Assembly (NCBI GenBank): GCA_030035585.1
Contig: CM057462.1
Coordinates: 114,571,234 to 114,635,233, forward strand
DNA from: Dugong dugon
Taxonomy: Eukaryota > Chordata > Mammalia > Sirenia > Dugongidae
DNA length: 64,000 nucleotides
Reading direction: 5' to 3'
In this document: positions 1-9,889 of the stretch, in pieces
Numbering within the stretch: the stretch's first letter is position 1
How the letters are laid out: every line of letters starts with the position of its first letter
Translations under genes and position numbers: made by a program
The notes under the pieces: model-generated
Databases searched by the model: none
Told to the model about the DNA's origin: nothing
Seen by the model: only the letters and a program-made list of their open reading frames with translations

Positions 1-944
1 AACTGCAAAAACTCCTTGTGTATATAGAGGTCATAATAGTTAGTGCAAACTAGAGTTCTAATTGTAATCAGCACAACTGTTGTAATCCATTTAATAAACA
101 AATTGTTTAATCTAAAGAAAGGGGAATTTTTCTAAGAAATTGTGTAACAATTAGCTGTAGTAGCTCTGCGATTTCTTACATACTCTTACATGATTCAGCT
201 TAGTGGTAGAAAGTGTGTCAAGTCAGGGAAGAGGCTGAAAAGGGAATGACTTCAGCCTTGATCACCTTGTTTTATTCTTTTTGTGGTTTTGAGAAAGTGA
301 AACAAACCCTGGTGGGGAGCAGATCAAAAGGTTAGAGAGAGGAGACAGCGTGGTTCTCTTTCCTGATTAGTCTATGAGGGCAATTAAATAAGAGCTATAA
401 AGCGGGATTTTTCTTTTTCTCTTTTTTTGGGAGGGGGAAATATGGCATGTTATATAATCGCAAACCTTTTGAATGTTATTTCACATGTTGAGATGCTTAA
501 GGTCTCTTATTAATTGGGATACCTTTGCATGGGACTCATGTTGGGATGGCACATCTTGCTAAGGGGACTGTATGGGATACAAGACAAGCGGTGAGATACT
601 TTTTACACTTTTATAATTTCTCTGTGCATTTTATGTTTCTGCATAGGTCAATTAACTCTTTCATTTATTTTTAGGCATTGGCTAGATCTGCCTCTACTTG
701 TTGGCTGTGCTTCATATCTGACATTGTAGATAATGTGCAAGATGGTGACTGCCTGCCTGATTCACTGGTCTGTCTGTTGGGCTGATGCTATGGGCAAAGG
801 ACCCATGTGGGACAGGACACAGGAACTTTTTGTTCAGCTGAAACTCACTAAATCCAGCCATGGAAAGGAACCACCTCTATCTCAAAAAGTAATTAGGCCC
901 TGTCAGAGTGGTTCTGTCTCAATCTTATAAGGTGGAAAACATTA
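1..944. other. AT-rich sequence, nothing recognised
   Basis: I see no repeat family, RNA gene or convincing exon here. A 65-codon open frame at 733-930 on the plus strand has no recognisable protein features and no good splice context, so I leave it out. Confidence 0.5.
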
Positions 945-1085
945 GGTTTTGATTTAGGAGACCTGGATTCATATTTTGGCTCCACCATTTAAAAGCTAGA
1001 TAAATCACTTAATTGTCTATAAAATAAAGAATTAATATTATTTAGTCCTTAGAATTGTTATGATAACAACAAAGGGCTGTGTATT
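945..1085 (+). mobile_element. MIR SINE remnant
   Basis: The order of motifs follows the core of the ancient mammalian MIR SINE: a 'gacctggattcatattttgg' segment, then 'tccaccatt', then 'aatcacttaattgtctataa'. The copy is strongly diverged and lacks clear ends, as expected for an element shared by all mammals. Confidence 0.6.
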
Positions 1086-1274
1086 CTTAGTGGTTTTCAT
1101 ACTTCACAGAGGCTCTGATTGGCTCTCCCCATTTCCCTGGAATCTTATGTAACACAGATATGTAAATTGGAGTGGATTAATTCTGAATTAGCAGCAAGTA
1201 ATCTCTGGGGCTTTCTCGCTGGAACTTATTATTATTAACTATGCTAAGTGATCATAGGCCACACCTCAGGAAAC

Positions 1275-1590
1275 AGTTTGGTATAATGGTTTAATTTATA
1301 TGGGTTTTGAAATAAGATAAAGTTGGTTTCAAGTTCAGGATCTACAATTTATTATCTAAGTAACCTTAGTTAGGTCATTCAAATCCTAATATTTTAATCC
1401 TAAAATGGCACTATGGTTAAGCACTCGGCTGTTAACCAAAAGGTCAGTGGTTGGTATCCACCAGCAAGCAGCTCTGTGGGAGAAAAGACCTGGTGATCTG
1501 CTCTCATCAAGATTGTTGTTGCTGTGCCGTTAGGCTGATGCTTGTGATGTTCCTGGTACTTGGTGTACATCAGTAAGTATTAACTATTGT
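1275..1590 (+). mobile_element. MIR SINE remnant split by an AfroSINE
   Basis: The left part (about 1275-1402) reads like a MIR: 'ggtataatggttt' near the head, then 'gtaaccttagttaggtcatt'. The probable right end, 'cagtaagtattaactattg', lies after the SINE at about 1570-1590. The split by a lineage-specific SINE is inferred from this order. Confidence 0.5.
1403..1560 (+). mobile_element. AfroSINE, long subtype, with inverted tail
   Basis: This is a tRNA-derived SINE. The head has an A-box-like 'tggcactatggttaagcact' and a degraded B-box. It belongs to the longer subtype, which carries 'gggagaaaagacctggtgat' between head and tail. At 1512/1513 the sequence jumps into an inverted tail ('ttgttgttgctgtgccgtt'). 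The same internal junction is seen in the copy at 4302. The 3' part is diverged and truncated. Confidence 0.75.
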
Positions 1591-2234
1591 ATTTTGAGAA
1601 ATAGACAAAATATATAAGAAAAATGACTACTGATAAGTATCACCTCTTGTTTGGAATTCTACAGATTATGCCTGGATAGGATGTGGACATTCCAAGGGAT
1701 AGAATACATTTTCTTAAATGTTCAGTATTTACTGTTTAATGAGGGAGGCATAATATTTAATCTCAACTATATTTCCATGTGCCTTTGATTGCTCTGTGTA
1801 CCTGGTGCAAAGATATCTATAGAGCTAAATTCTATTTGTCAATACTTACATAGTCTAAATATATTTTTAATGGAATTAATCATGTTTATTAGTGAAAACA
1901 TTGATTGGTAGTAATAATAAGGGTAATTCTTATTGATACATTCACTTTCCTGTTTTTCTTTATTTCTTCAGAAGTTTCTTAAGCATTTCTATCAGCACGA
2001 GACAGGTAAGGATCCACTGGGCACAGGGTAATCCTTGTGGATAAATGGCATGTATTGAAAAATCTGTTGATTTATCATCTAGTGACAGCTGACAGCTACC
2101 TTTCTCCCTACTGAGGAGAGTCACTGGCTGAATCATCAGAAGTTGATTACTAGTCAAAAAGTAGACTATGCGAGAGTGTAGGAAATATATATTCCCGTAC
2201 ACACTGCAGCTGAGACTGAAACTAATACTTTTGT
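1591..2234. other. Unassigned sequence containing a possible micro-exon
   Basis: No repeat recognised. A 34-bp interval with strong splice signals at 1972-2005 is listed separately. An 80-codon open frame on the minus strand (1960-2202) overlaps it but shows no family resemblance. Confidence 0.4.
1972..2005 (+). other. Candidate 34-bp micro-exon bounded by strong splice sites
   Basis: A long pyrimidine tract (about 1942-1969, nearly all T/C) ends in a CAG acceptor at 1969-1971. After 34 bp comes a near-consensus donor, ACAG followed by GTAAGG at 2006. Two of three frames are open; one reads KFLKHFYQHET. I do not recognise a gene, and no partner exon is evident nearby. Chance pairing of two good splice sites is a real possibility. 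Confidence 0.25.
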
Positions 2235-2760
2235 TTTTTTTCGGAAAGGCAATCTGTCATGAATATGAACAGCCTTGAAATATGGTTATTCTTTGACTTA
2301 GCAATTGCATGTTTATTAAATTATTCTAAAAACCAGTTATATAAATGTGCAGGTATATATGCAATAGGATGTTCACTATGGCATTGTTTATAATAATGAA
2401 AAATTGGAAAATACCTAAGTGGCAACAAAAGAGGTCTGGTTATGGCACTCATATGACAGAATAATATGTACACTTTCAGAAATGTTGTAAAAACTATATA
2501 ATGATATAGTAAAATATTCATAAACTAGTGTCAAGTGAATAAAAGCAAGATAAAAAACTATATGTTTGGGTAACATTCCTTTTGTGTAAAATATTTGTTT
2601 ATATGCTTAGAATAAAACTTCAAGAATATATACCAAAAAGCAGAAGAGTTGCATTGGTGCAGTTTAGATGATTTTTTTTTCTTTATCCATTTCTGCCAAA
2701 CAATAAACATGTTCTAATTTTGTAATTATTTAATTTAAACATAATTGTAATTAAAAAGCA
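2235..2760 (+). mobile_element. Old L1 LINE 3' end
   Basis: The stretch reads as the end of L1 ORF2 and its 3' UTR. It has a 'ctttgacttagcaattgcat' segment, then 'tgttcactatggcattg', then 'aataatgaaaaattggaaa', then 'gacagaataatatgtac'. This order is typical of mammalian-wide L1M families. The copy is diverged and 5' truncated. Confidence 0.65.
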
Positions 2761-2764
2761 TGCC

Positions 2765-2895
2765 TTCTTTCTGGAATTGTAAACACCATCAGAACAGAGA
2801 TTTTTATCTCTTTTGTTCACTGCTTATTCCCAACACCAAAAAGAACACCTAGCCACAGTAGGGGTTCAATAAATGCTTGTTTAATGAATGAATTC
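2765..2895 (+). mobile_element. L2 LINE 3' end
   Basis: The sequence ends with 'ggttcaataaatgcttgttt' followed by 'aatgaatgaatt', the usual terminus of L2. It is preceded by the typical 'ttttgttcactgcttattcc' segment. Confidence 0.75.
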
Positions 2896-3341
2896 TCACT
2901 CTGCTCTATATTCTCCAGCATTGCCAGAGATCTAGGACCTTCTTAGGAGAGTTGTGTTGAAGTGACTGGGCACCCAGATAACCAACTCCTCAAAGAAATG
3001 TTCCTGTACCGAACAAACCAAGAAAGCTAAGGCAGTACTCTAAAGCTCTAAGATAATCCTGGTTTAGTTTATTGTATCAGTAGAGGTGGGAGCCAGGTGT
3101 CAAAACAAACAGATAGCAAATAGCTATGCATGAAACGAAGTAGTAACTCATTCATTTTCAGCACAGATTATTGAATACTTATTTTTATTATATTATGTAA
3201 ATTGCTGTGAATATAACAGTAAGTAGGTAGAGATTTGTAGTTTATATTTTTGGTGGAGTTGGCTGGCCACTATCCCCTGAATACTCTGCTTACGTTTGGA
3301 AAATTTCTCCCATTTTGAGACCTATATATATATATAAGGTG
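2896..3341. other. Unassigned sequence
   Basis: No recognisable element; an (AT)n run at 3323-3336 lies just before the next SINE. Confidence 0.4.
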
Positions 3342-3491
3342 GAGCCCTGGTGACACAGTGGTTATGAGCTCAGGCTGCTAACAAAAAGGTCAGCAGTTTG
3401 AATCCGCCAGCCACTCCTTGGAAACCCCATGGGGCAATTCTACTCTATCCTACAGAATCGACCTGACGGCAACAAGTTTTTTTTTTTTTTG
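3342..3491 (+). mobile_element. AfroSINE, short subtype
   Basis: This is a full-length copy of about 150 bp. It starts 'gagccctggtgacacagtgg' (A-box region), has a B-box-like 'gtttgaatcc', then the short middle 'ctccttggaaacc'. The tail reads 'atcgacctgacggcaac' and ends in a T-rich run. The short subtype lacks about 45 bp of the middle present in the long subtype. Confidence 0.9.
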
Positions 3492-3502
3492 GTATATCCA
3501 AG

Positions 3503-3714
3503 GTACAGAGCCCCTGGGTAGTGCAAACAATGAATGCTTGACTAATAATCAAAAGATTGGTAGTTCAAACCCACTCAGAGTCACCTCAGAGCACAGGCCT
3601 GGCGATTTGCTTCTGAAAGGTCACAGCCTTGAAAACCCTATGGAGCAGTTCTACTCTGCACACATGGGGTCTCCATGAGTCAGAGACCCCATGTGTGTAG
3701 AGTAGAACTGCTCC
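3503..3714 (+). mobile_element. AfroSINE, 'cccctgggtagtgcaaac' subtype, ending in a hairpin
   Basis: This third subtype has the head 'gagcccctgggtagtgcaaa', a 'gcctggcgatttgcttctga' middle, and a tail with 'cacacatggggtctcc'. Instead of the normal terminus, the last part is duplicated in inverse orientation. The arms at 3642-3673 and 3683-3714 match at 31 of 32 positions around a 9-nt loop. Confidence 0.85.
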
Positions 3715-3715
3715 A

Positions 3716-4111
3716 GGGTAGATGCCAGAAACTTAGTTTTCAAACTTCATTTATAAGTGGAGCCCAACGTGTGATCTGAGTTTCTCCCAGAAGAACATTT
3801 CCAAGCAAATTTAGATTAGAAACATGAGACAGGACAAAAGAGGCACAACAGAGAATCTATTTTTCTGGTTAGGGAGACAAGGAAATAGCCAATATATTGC
3901 ATGGATTCCAACAGTTGCACCTTGAGATCTGCAAAAGCAGGAATATTTGTGGGAACTGGTCCTAGCAGCAGTTGAAGACTGTCCTGTTAGCAATCTTTCA
4001 TTGTAATTTGGGTGTGGTTCCTGGTTGGATAGCCTCCAGTGATTCTCTGGCCTTCCCAGGGAATCTGTGAATTGTTTAATATTCTCCCACAGTGTGCTTT
4101 CTCCTTCTGCT
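3716..4111. other. Unassigned sequence
   Basis: Nothing recognised. The minus-strand open frame at 3811-3993 has no distinguishing features. Confidence 0.4.
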
Positions 4112-4214
4112 AGAGAATACTAGTAGCTATTGAGTAAATTCTGACTCATGGTGACCCCATGTGTTACAGAGTAGACTTGCTTCATCGGGTTTTCTTGACT
4201 GTAATTTTTATTCC

Positions 4215-4290
4215 CTTTATTCCACTCACAAAAGCTTCTGTCTCTTTCAACATTCCAAGTATACTCCCACCTCCAAGCTTGTGCATTTAC
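4215..4290 (+). mobile_element. Short L2-like fragment
   Basis: About 70 bp resemble 6950-7020 in this window (both contain 'aaagcttc' and 'tatactcccac'). This suggests two copies of the same old LINE 3' region. Confidence 0.45.
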
Positions 4291-4301
4291 TGGTTAATAA
4301 A

Positions 4302-4610
4302 GGAGCCCTGGTGGCACAATAGTTAAGCACTCGGCTGCTACCAAAAGGTCAGTGGTTGGAACCCACCAGCAGCTCTGTGAGGGAAGAGACCTGGCAATCT
4401 GCTCCCATAAAGACTGTTGTTGTGTGCCGTCAAGTCTATTCGGACTCATAGCGATCCTATAGGACAGAGTAGAACTGCCCCATAGGGTTTCAAAGGCTGT
4501 AATCTTTACAGGAGCAGATAAATTACAGCCTAGGAAACCCTATGGGGGCAATTCTACTCTGTTCTATAGGGTTGCTATGAATTGGAATCAACAGCACACA
4601 ACAACAATAA
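4302..4610 (+). mobile_element. Foldback AfroSINE, long subtype
   Basis: The tRNA-like head ('gagccctggtggcacaatag') runs to 4413. The next segment, 4417-4503, is the SINE tail in reverse, and 4521-4606 is the tail in normal orientation. The two arms are about 86 bp, roughly 84% matched by eye, with a 17-nt loop (4504-4520). The outer arm ends are exact: 'gttgttgtgtgc' pairs with 'gcacacaacaac'. This is either a nested 5'-truncated antisense SINE or a foldback subfamily. Confidence 0.8.
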
Positions 4611-4726
4611 TCTTTATGTAAGCAGATCTCCAGGCCTGTCTCCTACGTACTGCTGGGTGGGTTCGAACTGCCAATCTTTAGATTAGTAGTCAAGCACAAA
4701 CCCTTTGTGCTGCTCAGGGGCCTGCC

Positions 4727-5640
4727 AGAGCAATAGAACACTCAATACAACATGCATAGGCTTGTCTTCCAACTCCCCACAGTTACACTAAACACAGTGC
4801 CACCACTCAAAACCCAGTTTCAGTTAACCTACTCTTTGATCACTACTTTTTCTCCAGGTCACTCCTTCAAGTTCTATTATTTCAGTCATTCTTTGAATCC
4901 TTTTTTCACTGCCCAAAGCTACTACCCATGTCCTCACTTCCCTCTTTAGTCAGTTAATTCTGTGGTTCATTATTATAAGCAACTATTTTCATTCACTCTC
5001 AATAACCCTGCCACTCTCTTTCTCCATCAAATTCATCTGACAGGACCTCATCCTGATTAAATCCAATTTCTCTCTTACTTTATGCTGGCATCCTAGCAGC
5101 TGACTGAGACTGGTATAAAACACACTAACATGCTGACTGATCTCACTTTAAACTCAGCACCAAGAATGTCAAAAGAACCCTTAGTCCTGCCCAGCTAACA
5201 TAATATGTCTCTTCAGTCAACTGCTTCTGGCACATCTGGGACAACTTATTCCACATCGTTCTATTGTTGCCCTCCTCCCCCATCACTGCTTCACTCCTAT
5301 AGATGTGGAAAAGACCTTCCAGATAGTTGTACCACCAAGTCTACTGCCCCACCTGAGTCTGTACCTGGTACTCTACATCCCTGTCCGATACTGTATTTGA
5401 ATTGCCCCTGGTCCTAGCAAGGCCAGTCCATCTTTTCACGTCCTGCATCCCTCTATCTTTCATCTACTGAAGGAAAAGACAATCGACCCATTTCAATCCT
5501 ACATCATTAAAAATTTTCTCTTAACTGAATCATTCCCATCAGTATGAAATATGCTGTAACATCTCCTAAAATTAACCTTTGACCTCACTGCCTTTCCAGC
5601 AAATTAACCATTTCTCTGCTTTCTTCTCTAGCAAACTTCC
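4727..5640. other. C/T-rich unassigned sequence
   Basis: This is pyrimidine-rich sequence of the kind seen in old L2-like LINE 3' regions, but I cannot align it confidently. Open frames at 4752-4949 and 5205-5417 look like by-products of the base composition. Confidence 0.35.
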
Positions 5641-6599
5641 TGTCTGGGTTCTCTAGAGGAGCAAAACCAGTGAAGCGTATATAGCTATATATAGAGAGAA
5701 ATTTACTTCAAGGAAATGGTTCATACAATTGTGGGGCTGGAAAGTCCCAAATCTGTGGGTCAGGGAACAGGCTGAAGACCTCTGCTGGCTCACATAGTTG
5801 AGTGGCTGATCATTACAGATTGAATTGTTTTCCTCAAAAATGTGTGTCAACTTGGCTGGGCTGTGATTCCCAGTATTGTGTGATTGTTCATCATTTTGTC
5901 ATCTGATGCAATTTTCCTATGTGTTGTAAATCCTACCTCTATGATGTTAATGAGGCAGGATTAGAAGCAGTTATGTTAATGTGGTAGGACTCAGTCTACA
6001 ATCTCTTTGAGATATAAAAGAGAGAAGTGAGCAGAGAGACAGGGGGACCTCATACCACCAAGAAAGTACTGCCAGGCGCAGAGTGTGTCCTTTGGACCCA
6101 GGGTCCTTGTGCTAAGAAGCTCCTAGACGAGGGGAAGATTGATGTCAAGGACTTTCCTCTGGAGTTGACAGAGAGAGAAAGCCTTCCCCTAGAGCTGGCG
6201 CCCTGAATTCAGACTTCCAGCCTACTAGATTGTGAGAGAATAAACTTATATTTGTTAAAGCCATCCACTTGTGCTATTTCTATTATAGCAGCACTAGATA
6301 GCTAAGACGCTGAAGAACCCAAAAATCTTCAGGTCAGGCAGCAGGTTAGAGACTTCCACAGACTTACATCCCAAGAACGAGAGGTCAGGCAATGAAAAGA
6401 GTGTAGGATTGAGAAAGAGAGCAAGCTTTGACAGAACATCCATTTACATACTGGAGGCAGACCACACCCCCAAGGAAACTCCCCTTTCAACTGATTGGCT
6501 GCTCTCATCAGATTACAAAATGGAAGATGATTACATTGTGTCTGCCAAACCACTGGGAATCATAGCCTAGCCAAATGACACATAGGATTAACCATCACA
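5641..6599 (-). mobile_element. Solo LTR of ERVL type (MLT2-like), antisense, interrupted
   Basis: On the plus strand it starts 'tgtctgggttctctagagga' and ends 'ggattaaccatcaca'. This is the reverse of the MLT2 pattern that opens with 'tgtgatggttaat'. Flanking 5-mers 'cttcc' and 'tttcc' (4 of 5 match) fit a 5-bp target duplication. It is an old fossil, split by a second LTR at 5810-6308. No internal viral region is seen. Confidence 0.65.
5810..6308 (+). mobile_element. Solo LTR of MaLR type nested in the ERVL-type LTR
   Basis: It carries a 'gatataaaagagagaag' promoter-like segment and an 'aataaacttatatttgtt' end region, with the family's 'agcagcactagatagctaag' terminus. It is bounded by a perfect 5-bp repeat 'gctga' (5805-5809 and 6309-6313), placing it as a later insertion into the outer LTR. 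An old fossil, and one of six LTRs of this family in the window. Confidence 0.7.
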
Positions 6600-6629
6600 T
6601 TTCCTTAAAAGAGTTGTCAGTACTCATTA

Positions 6630-7345
6630 TCTCCTCTTCTACGGATCTGCAGCCACCCTAAAACAAGCTCACACCATCATTTTTCACCCAGATCATTGCA
6701 ATAGTCTCTTGTATGGTTTCCCTGCTTCCTCACTGATAAGCCTAGATCCTCTCCACAGGAACTAGACTGAACTTTTAGAAATAGAAATAAGACCAAGTTC
6801 AAACATTGTTCAAAATTTTCAATGCTTTCATCTCACTAAAATAGAAGCCAAAATCCTAGCTAGAGCTTATGAGAGACTCAGCCAACACCACACTACTTTT
6901 CTGACCTCAACTTTCTACTTCTCTCACTTTCCCTCCACTCCTTTCATTCCAGTCACTAAAGCTTCCGCCTCTTTTCTTCAGACATTCCACATATACTCCC
7001 ACTACCTAGCTTATGCATCTACTGTTCCTTCTTCCTTGAATACTCTTCCCTTAAACAGCCACATGCCTTATTCACTCACTTAATTCTGGATTTTTTTCTC
7101 AAATGTTACACTGTCTTGGAGGATTTTCCTCTCCACCTTGTCTACAATAGCTCACTCTCTTCTTACGCTGATTTCTTTTTCTTCAGAGCACTTATGACCT
7201 CTGTCATATATTATGTACTTATTTATTTATTATCTATCTACTCTCACTAGAATATTATCTCCATGAGAATAAGAATATTATTTTGACCACTTCTCTGTCC
7301 TCAGTGCTTAGAGGTATTGGATAAATATTTGTTGAATGAATGCCT
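6630..7345 (+). mobile_element. L2-like LINE 3' end, about 0.7 kb
   Basis: The stretch runs through the typical order: 'cagatcattgcaatagtctc', 'ctcactaaaatagaagccaa', 'cctcaaatgttacactgtc', 'ctctcactagaatattatct'. It terminates at 'aatatttgttgaatgaatg'. It is the longest L2-type 3' end in this window. Confidence 0.65.
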
Positions 7346-8041
7346 GGGGCTCTAGGAGAGCAAAAAGGAGCGAGTGCCACACTTCTCTTAGAAGCTTCTT
7401 TTCAGATGAGGTGATGCTGAACTGATGGGTAGGATGGGAAATAGGCTGGGCAACCAGTGAATGAGAGAGGGGAGAACATTGTGGAAAAGGGAATGATATA
7501 TGCAAAAGCACAGAGAAACAGAAGCTTTAATTCTAGAGAGGAAAGTACCTCCTTTATAGCTATAGCCTAAGAGTGGATGGAGTAGAGAATGAAGTGGGGA
7601 TTTCATAGATAAACCTGGAATGGTAGGCATTATGGTAGGTGTGTCAGGCTTAGTTTTCCCAAGTTTAACAGTATAGCTTTATGAATACAACCATTCCACA
7701 GATTTTTCTACATTTTTATATGCTTATTTTATTGAATATTGGAAAGATAATTAAGCCACTCTATATTGCTGTGAATGAACTGGTGCAGAACAAAAAATCC
7801 AATTGTCTAACTTATGCCTTCCTTTCTGAAAAGGATTTAGTGCTTCTGGTATTTTCCAGCCTCCACTAAATGAAGTGGTGTAGCCTTTATGTTAACTACA
7901 TAAACGAGATATGTTTGTACGAAGTAACAAATCACAGATTAAATGATTTTTTTTTAATTCCACTGAACACTATTGGCTTGTGTTCAGTCTGATTCAAGAA
8001 TACTAAGGAACAGGACTCCTTTTATTATGCACATACAGACA
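7346..8041. other. Unassigned sequence
   Basis: Nothing recognised. Overlapping short frames on both strands show no conserved motif. Confidence 0.4.
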
Positions 8042-8196
8042 CACCAACCATTGCCACTGAGTTGATTCCGACTCATAGCGACCCTACAGAACCAGAGTAG
8101 AACTGCCCCATAGGGTTTCCAAGGAGTGGCTGGTGGATTCAACTCCCGACGTTTGGTTAGCATCCGTAGCTCGTACCACTGCACCACAATGGTTCC
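8042..8196 (-). mobile_element. AfroSINE, short subtype, antisense
   Basis: Reverse tail 'gagttgattccgactcatag' at the left and the reverse head 'ggttcctt' at the right. Full length, moderately diverged. Confidence 0.85.
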
Positions 8197-8520
8197 TTAT
8201 CATGCACAGTAGTTCTTAATTCTTTAAGACTCTGATAAAAATTATAGATGTGTACCAAAAAAATACACATAAACATATGAAAGTGATTTTGAATGTAATT
8301 TCAGAAGGTGTTAGATGCCATTCCAATGTCATTCTTGTCTACCTCATGTCCATTGACTTAGCTGGTAACCTCTTTTCTAACACATTAACTGTGTTATGCA
8401 TATGATGCCTAGGAAGTAAAAATAGTCTGAAATGAGTTACATATTTTCAAAATTAAGTATTTGGGAGAGATTGTTAGCATGTGATATATATATTATCAGC
8501 CATAGTCCATATATATATAT
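8197..8520. other. Unassigned AT-rich sequence
   Basis: No element recognised. (AT)n tracts begin near 8484 and 8507, next to the following SINE. Confidence 0.4.
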
Positions 8521-8690
8521 GAAACCCTGGTGTCATAGTATTTAAGAGCAAGGGCTGCTGACCAAAAGGTCAGCAGTTCGAATCCACCAGGTGCTCCTTG
8601 GAAACCCTATGGGGCACTTCTACTCTGTCCTATAGAGTTGCTATGAGTCGGAATCAGCTCGACAGCAACGGATTTGGTTTTTTGGTTTTA
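8521..8690 (+). mobile_element. AfroSINE, short subtype, left member of an inverted pair
   Basis: A well-kept copy with an intact B-box-like 'gttcgaatcc' at 8576-8585. The tail reads 'atgagtcggaatcagctcga', followed by 'ggttttttggtttt'. It faces the antisense SINE at 8889-9055 across about 200 bp of microsatellite. Confidence 0.9.
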
Positions 8691-8696
8691 TATATA

Positions 8697-8700
8697 AGCA

Positions 8701-8738
<38 letters not shown>

Positions 8739-8763
8739 GGGAGTTCGACCTATATATCTATAT

Positions 8764-8806
<43 letters not shown>

Positions 8807-8888
8807 GGTCGACAGTTTGACCTATATATCTATATAAGTATATATATATGTGTGTATACATATATATGTATATATATATATGTATATG
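8697..8888. repeat. Compound (AT)n/(GT)n microsatellite with a duplicated 21-mer
   Basis: (AT)n at 8697-8738, (GT)n at about 8767-8803, and mixed AT/GT runs to 8888. The block 'gacctatatatctatataag' occurs twice, near 8747 and 8819, flanking the (GT)n. This suggests local duplication by slippage or unequal exchange. Confidence 0.85.
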
Positions 8889-9055
8889 TAAAACCAAAAA
8901 ACCAAACAATGCTGTTGAGCCGATTTTGACTCACAGCGACCCTATAGGACAGAGTAGAATTGCCCCGTAGGGTTTCCAAGAAGCACCTGGTGGATTTGAA
9001 CTGCTGACCTTTTAGTTAGCAGCCATAGCTCTTAAACACTACGCCACCAGGGCTC
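8889..9055 (-). mobile_element. AfroSINE, short subtype, right member of an inverted pair
   Basis: Reverse tail 'aaaaccaaaaaaccaaac' then 'agcgaccctataggacagag'; the reverse head ends in 'gccaccagggctc'. Together with 8521-8690 it could form a long hairpin. Confidence 0.9.
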
Positions 9056-9096
9056 TCTCTGTCTATATATATAGGTATAAATAGATAGATAGATAG

Positions 9097-9606
9097 TCTT
9101 AGTTATCTAGTGCTGCTATAATAGAAATACCACAAGTGGATGGTTTTAAGAAATAAATTTATTCTCTCACAGTTCAGGAGGCTAGAAGTCTGATTCAGGG
9201 TGCCAGCTCTAGGAGAAGGCTTGCTCTCTCCGTAGGCTCTGGGGGAACATTCTTGTCATCAACCTTCCCTTGTCTAGGAGCTTCCTAGTGCAAGGACCGC
9301 GGGAACAAAGGACGCTCCTGGTGCTTCTTGCTTGGTGGTAGAAGGTCACTCTCCTCTCTGTTCTATTCTCTCTTTTACATCTCAAAAGCGATTGACTCAA
9401 ACTACAGCCTAATTCTGTAGACTTGAGTCCTGCCTCATTAACATAACTGCCTCTAATCCTGCCTCATGAACATCATAGAAGTTAGGATTTACAACACATA
9501 AGTGATTGCATCAGATCACAAAATGGAAGACAACTACACAATACTGGGAATCATGTCCTAGCCAAGTTGACACACATTTTTGGGGGACACAATTCAATCC
9601 ATAACA
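9097..9606 (-). mobile_element. Solo LTR, MaLR type, antisense
   Basis: It starts with 'tcttagttatctagtgctgc' and ends 'cacaattcaatccataaca', the reverse of the family's 'tgttatggattgaattgtg' start. A (GATA)n run abuts its left end (9081-9096). An old fossil with no internal region. Confidence 0.75.
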
Positions 9607-9889
9607 TACACATGTAGGTAAATATGTATATATTAATTATCCAGTGTATTTCTGAATGGTTTGTAAAAACATTGGATTCTCCAAAGATATTAAAAATTTT
9701 GGAAAATAGTCACTCAGTGAAAAAAAATAAGCAAATAGTATTTAGATTAAATGAATAAAATAATGCAGGATGAATTAGAATGTGTTTAAATTATTGACAA
9801 AATGGTAAAACAAAACACAATAAAATAAAAACTTAAAATACGTCATCTCAAAAGTTTAACTCTTAGACCAGTGTAATGGAGATTTTTTT
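9607..9889. other. A-rich unassigned sequence
   Basis: Nothing recognised; A-rich near 9720-9840. Confidence 0.4.

Larger units (their letters stand above)
4112..4726 (-). mobile_element. AfroSINE ('cccctgggtagtgcaaac' subtype), antisense and split
   Basis: The tail half lies at 4112-4205 ('ctgactcatggtgacccc', 'gggttttcttgactgtaat'). The head half resumes at about 4612 ('aatctttatgtaagcagatc') and runs to 4726. The 408 bp between them hold an L2-like stretch (4215-4285) and another SINE (4302-4610). A SINE insertion alone would not bring in the L2-like piece, so some rearrangement is likely. Confidence 0.65.

Noticed and set aside
1972-2005. Resemblance of KFLKHFYQHET to the N-terminal region of an MCM helicase
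   Set aside because: Eleven residues are too few, and no neighbouring exon supports it.
1960-2202. 80-codon minus-strand open frame
   Set aside because: Length is within chance expectation for 64 kb, and no domain or splice context was seen.
8688-8909. 73-codon open frame rich in Tyr, Ile and His
   Set aside because: It is a translation of AT/GT microsatellite.
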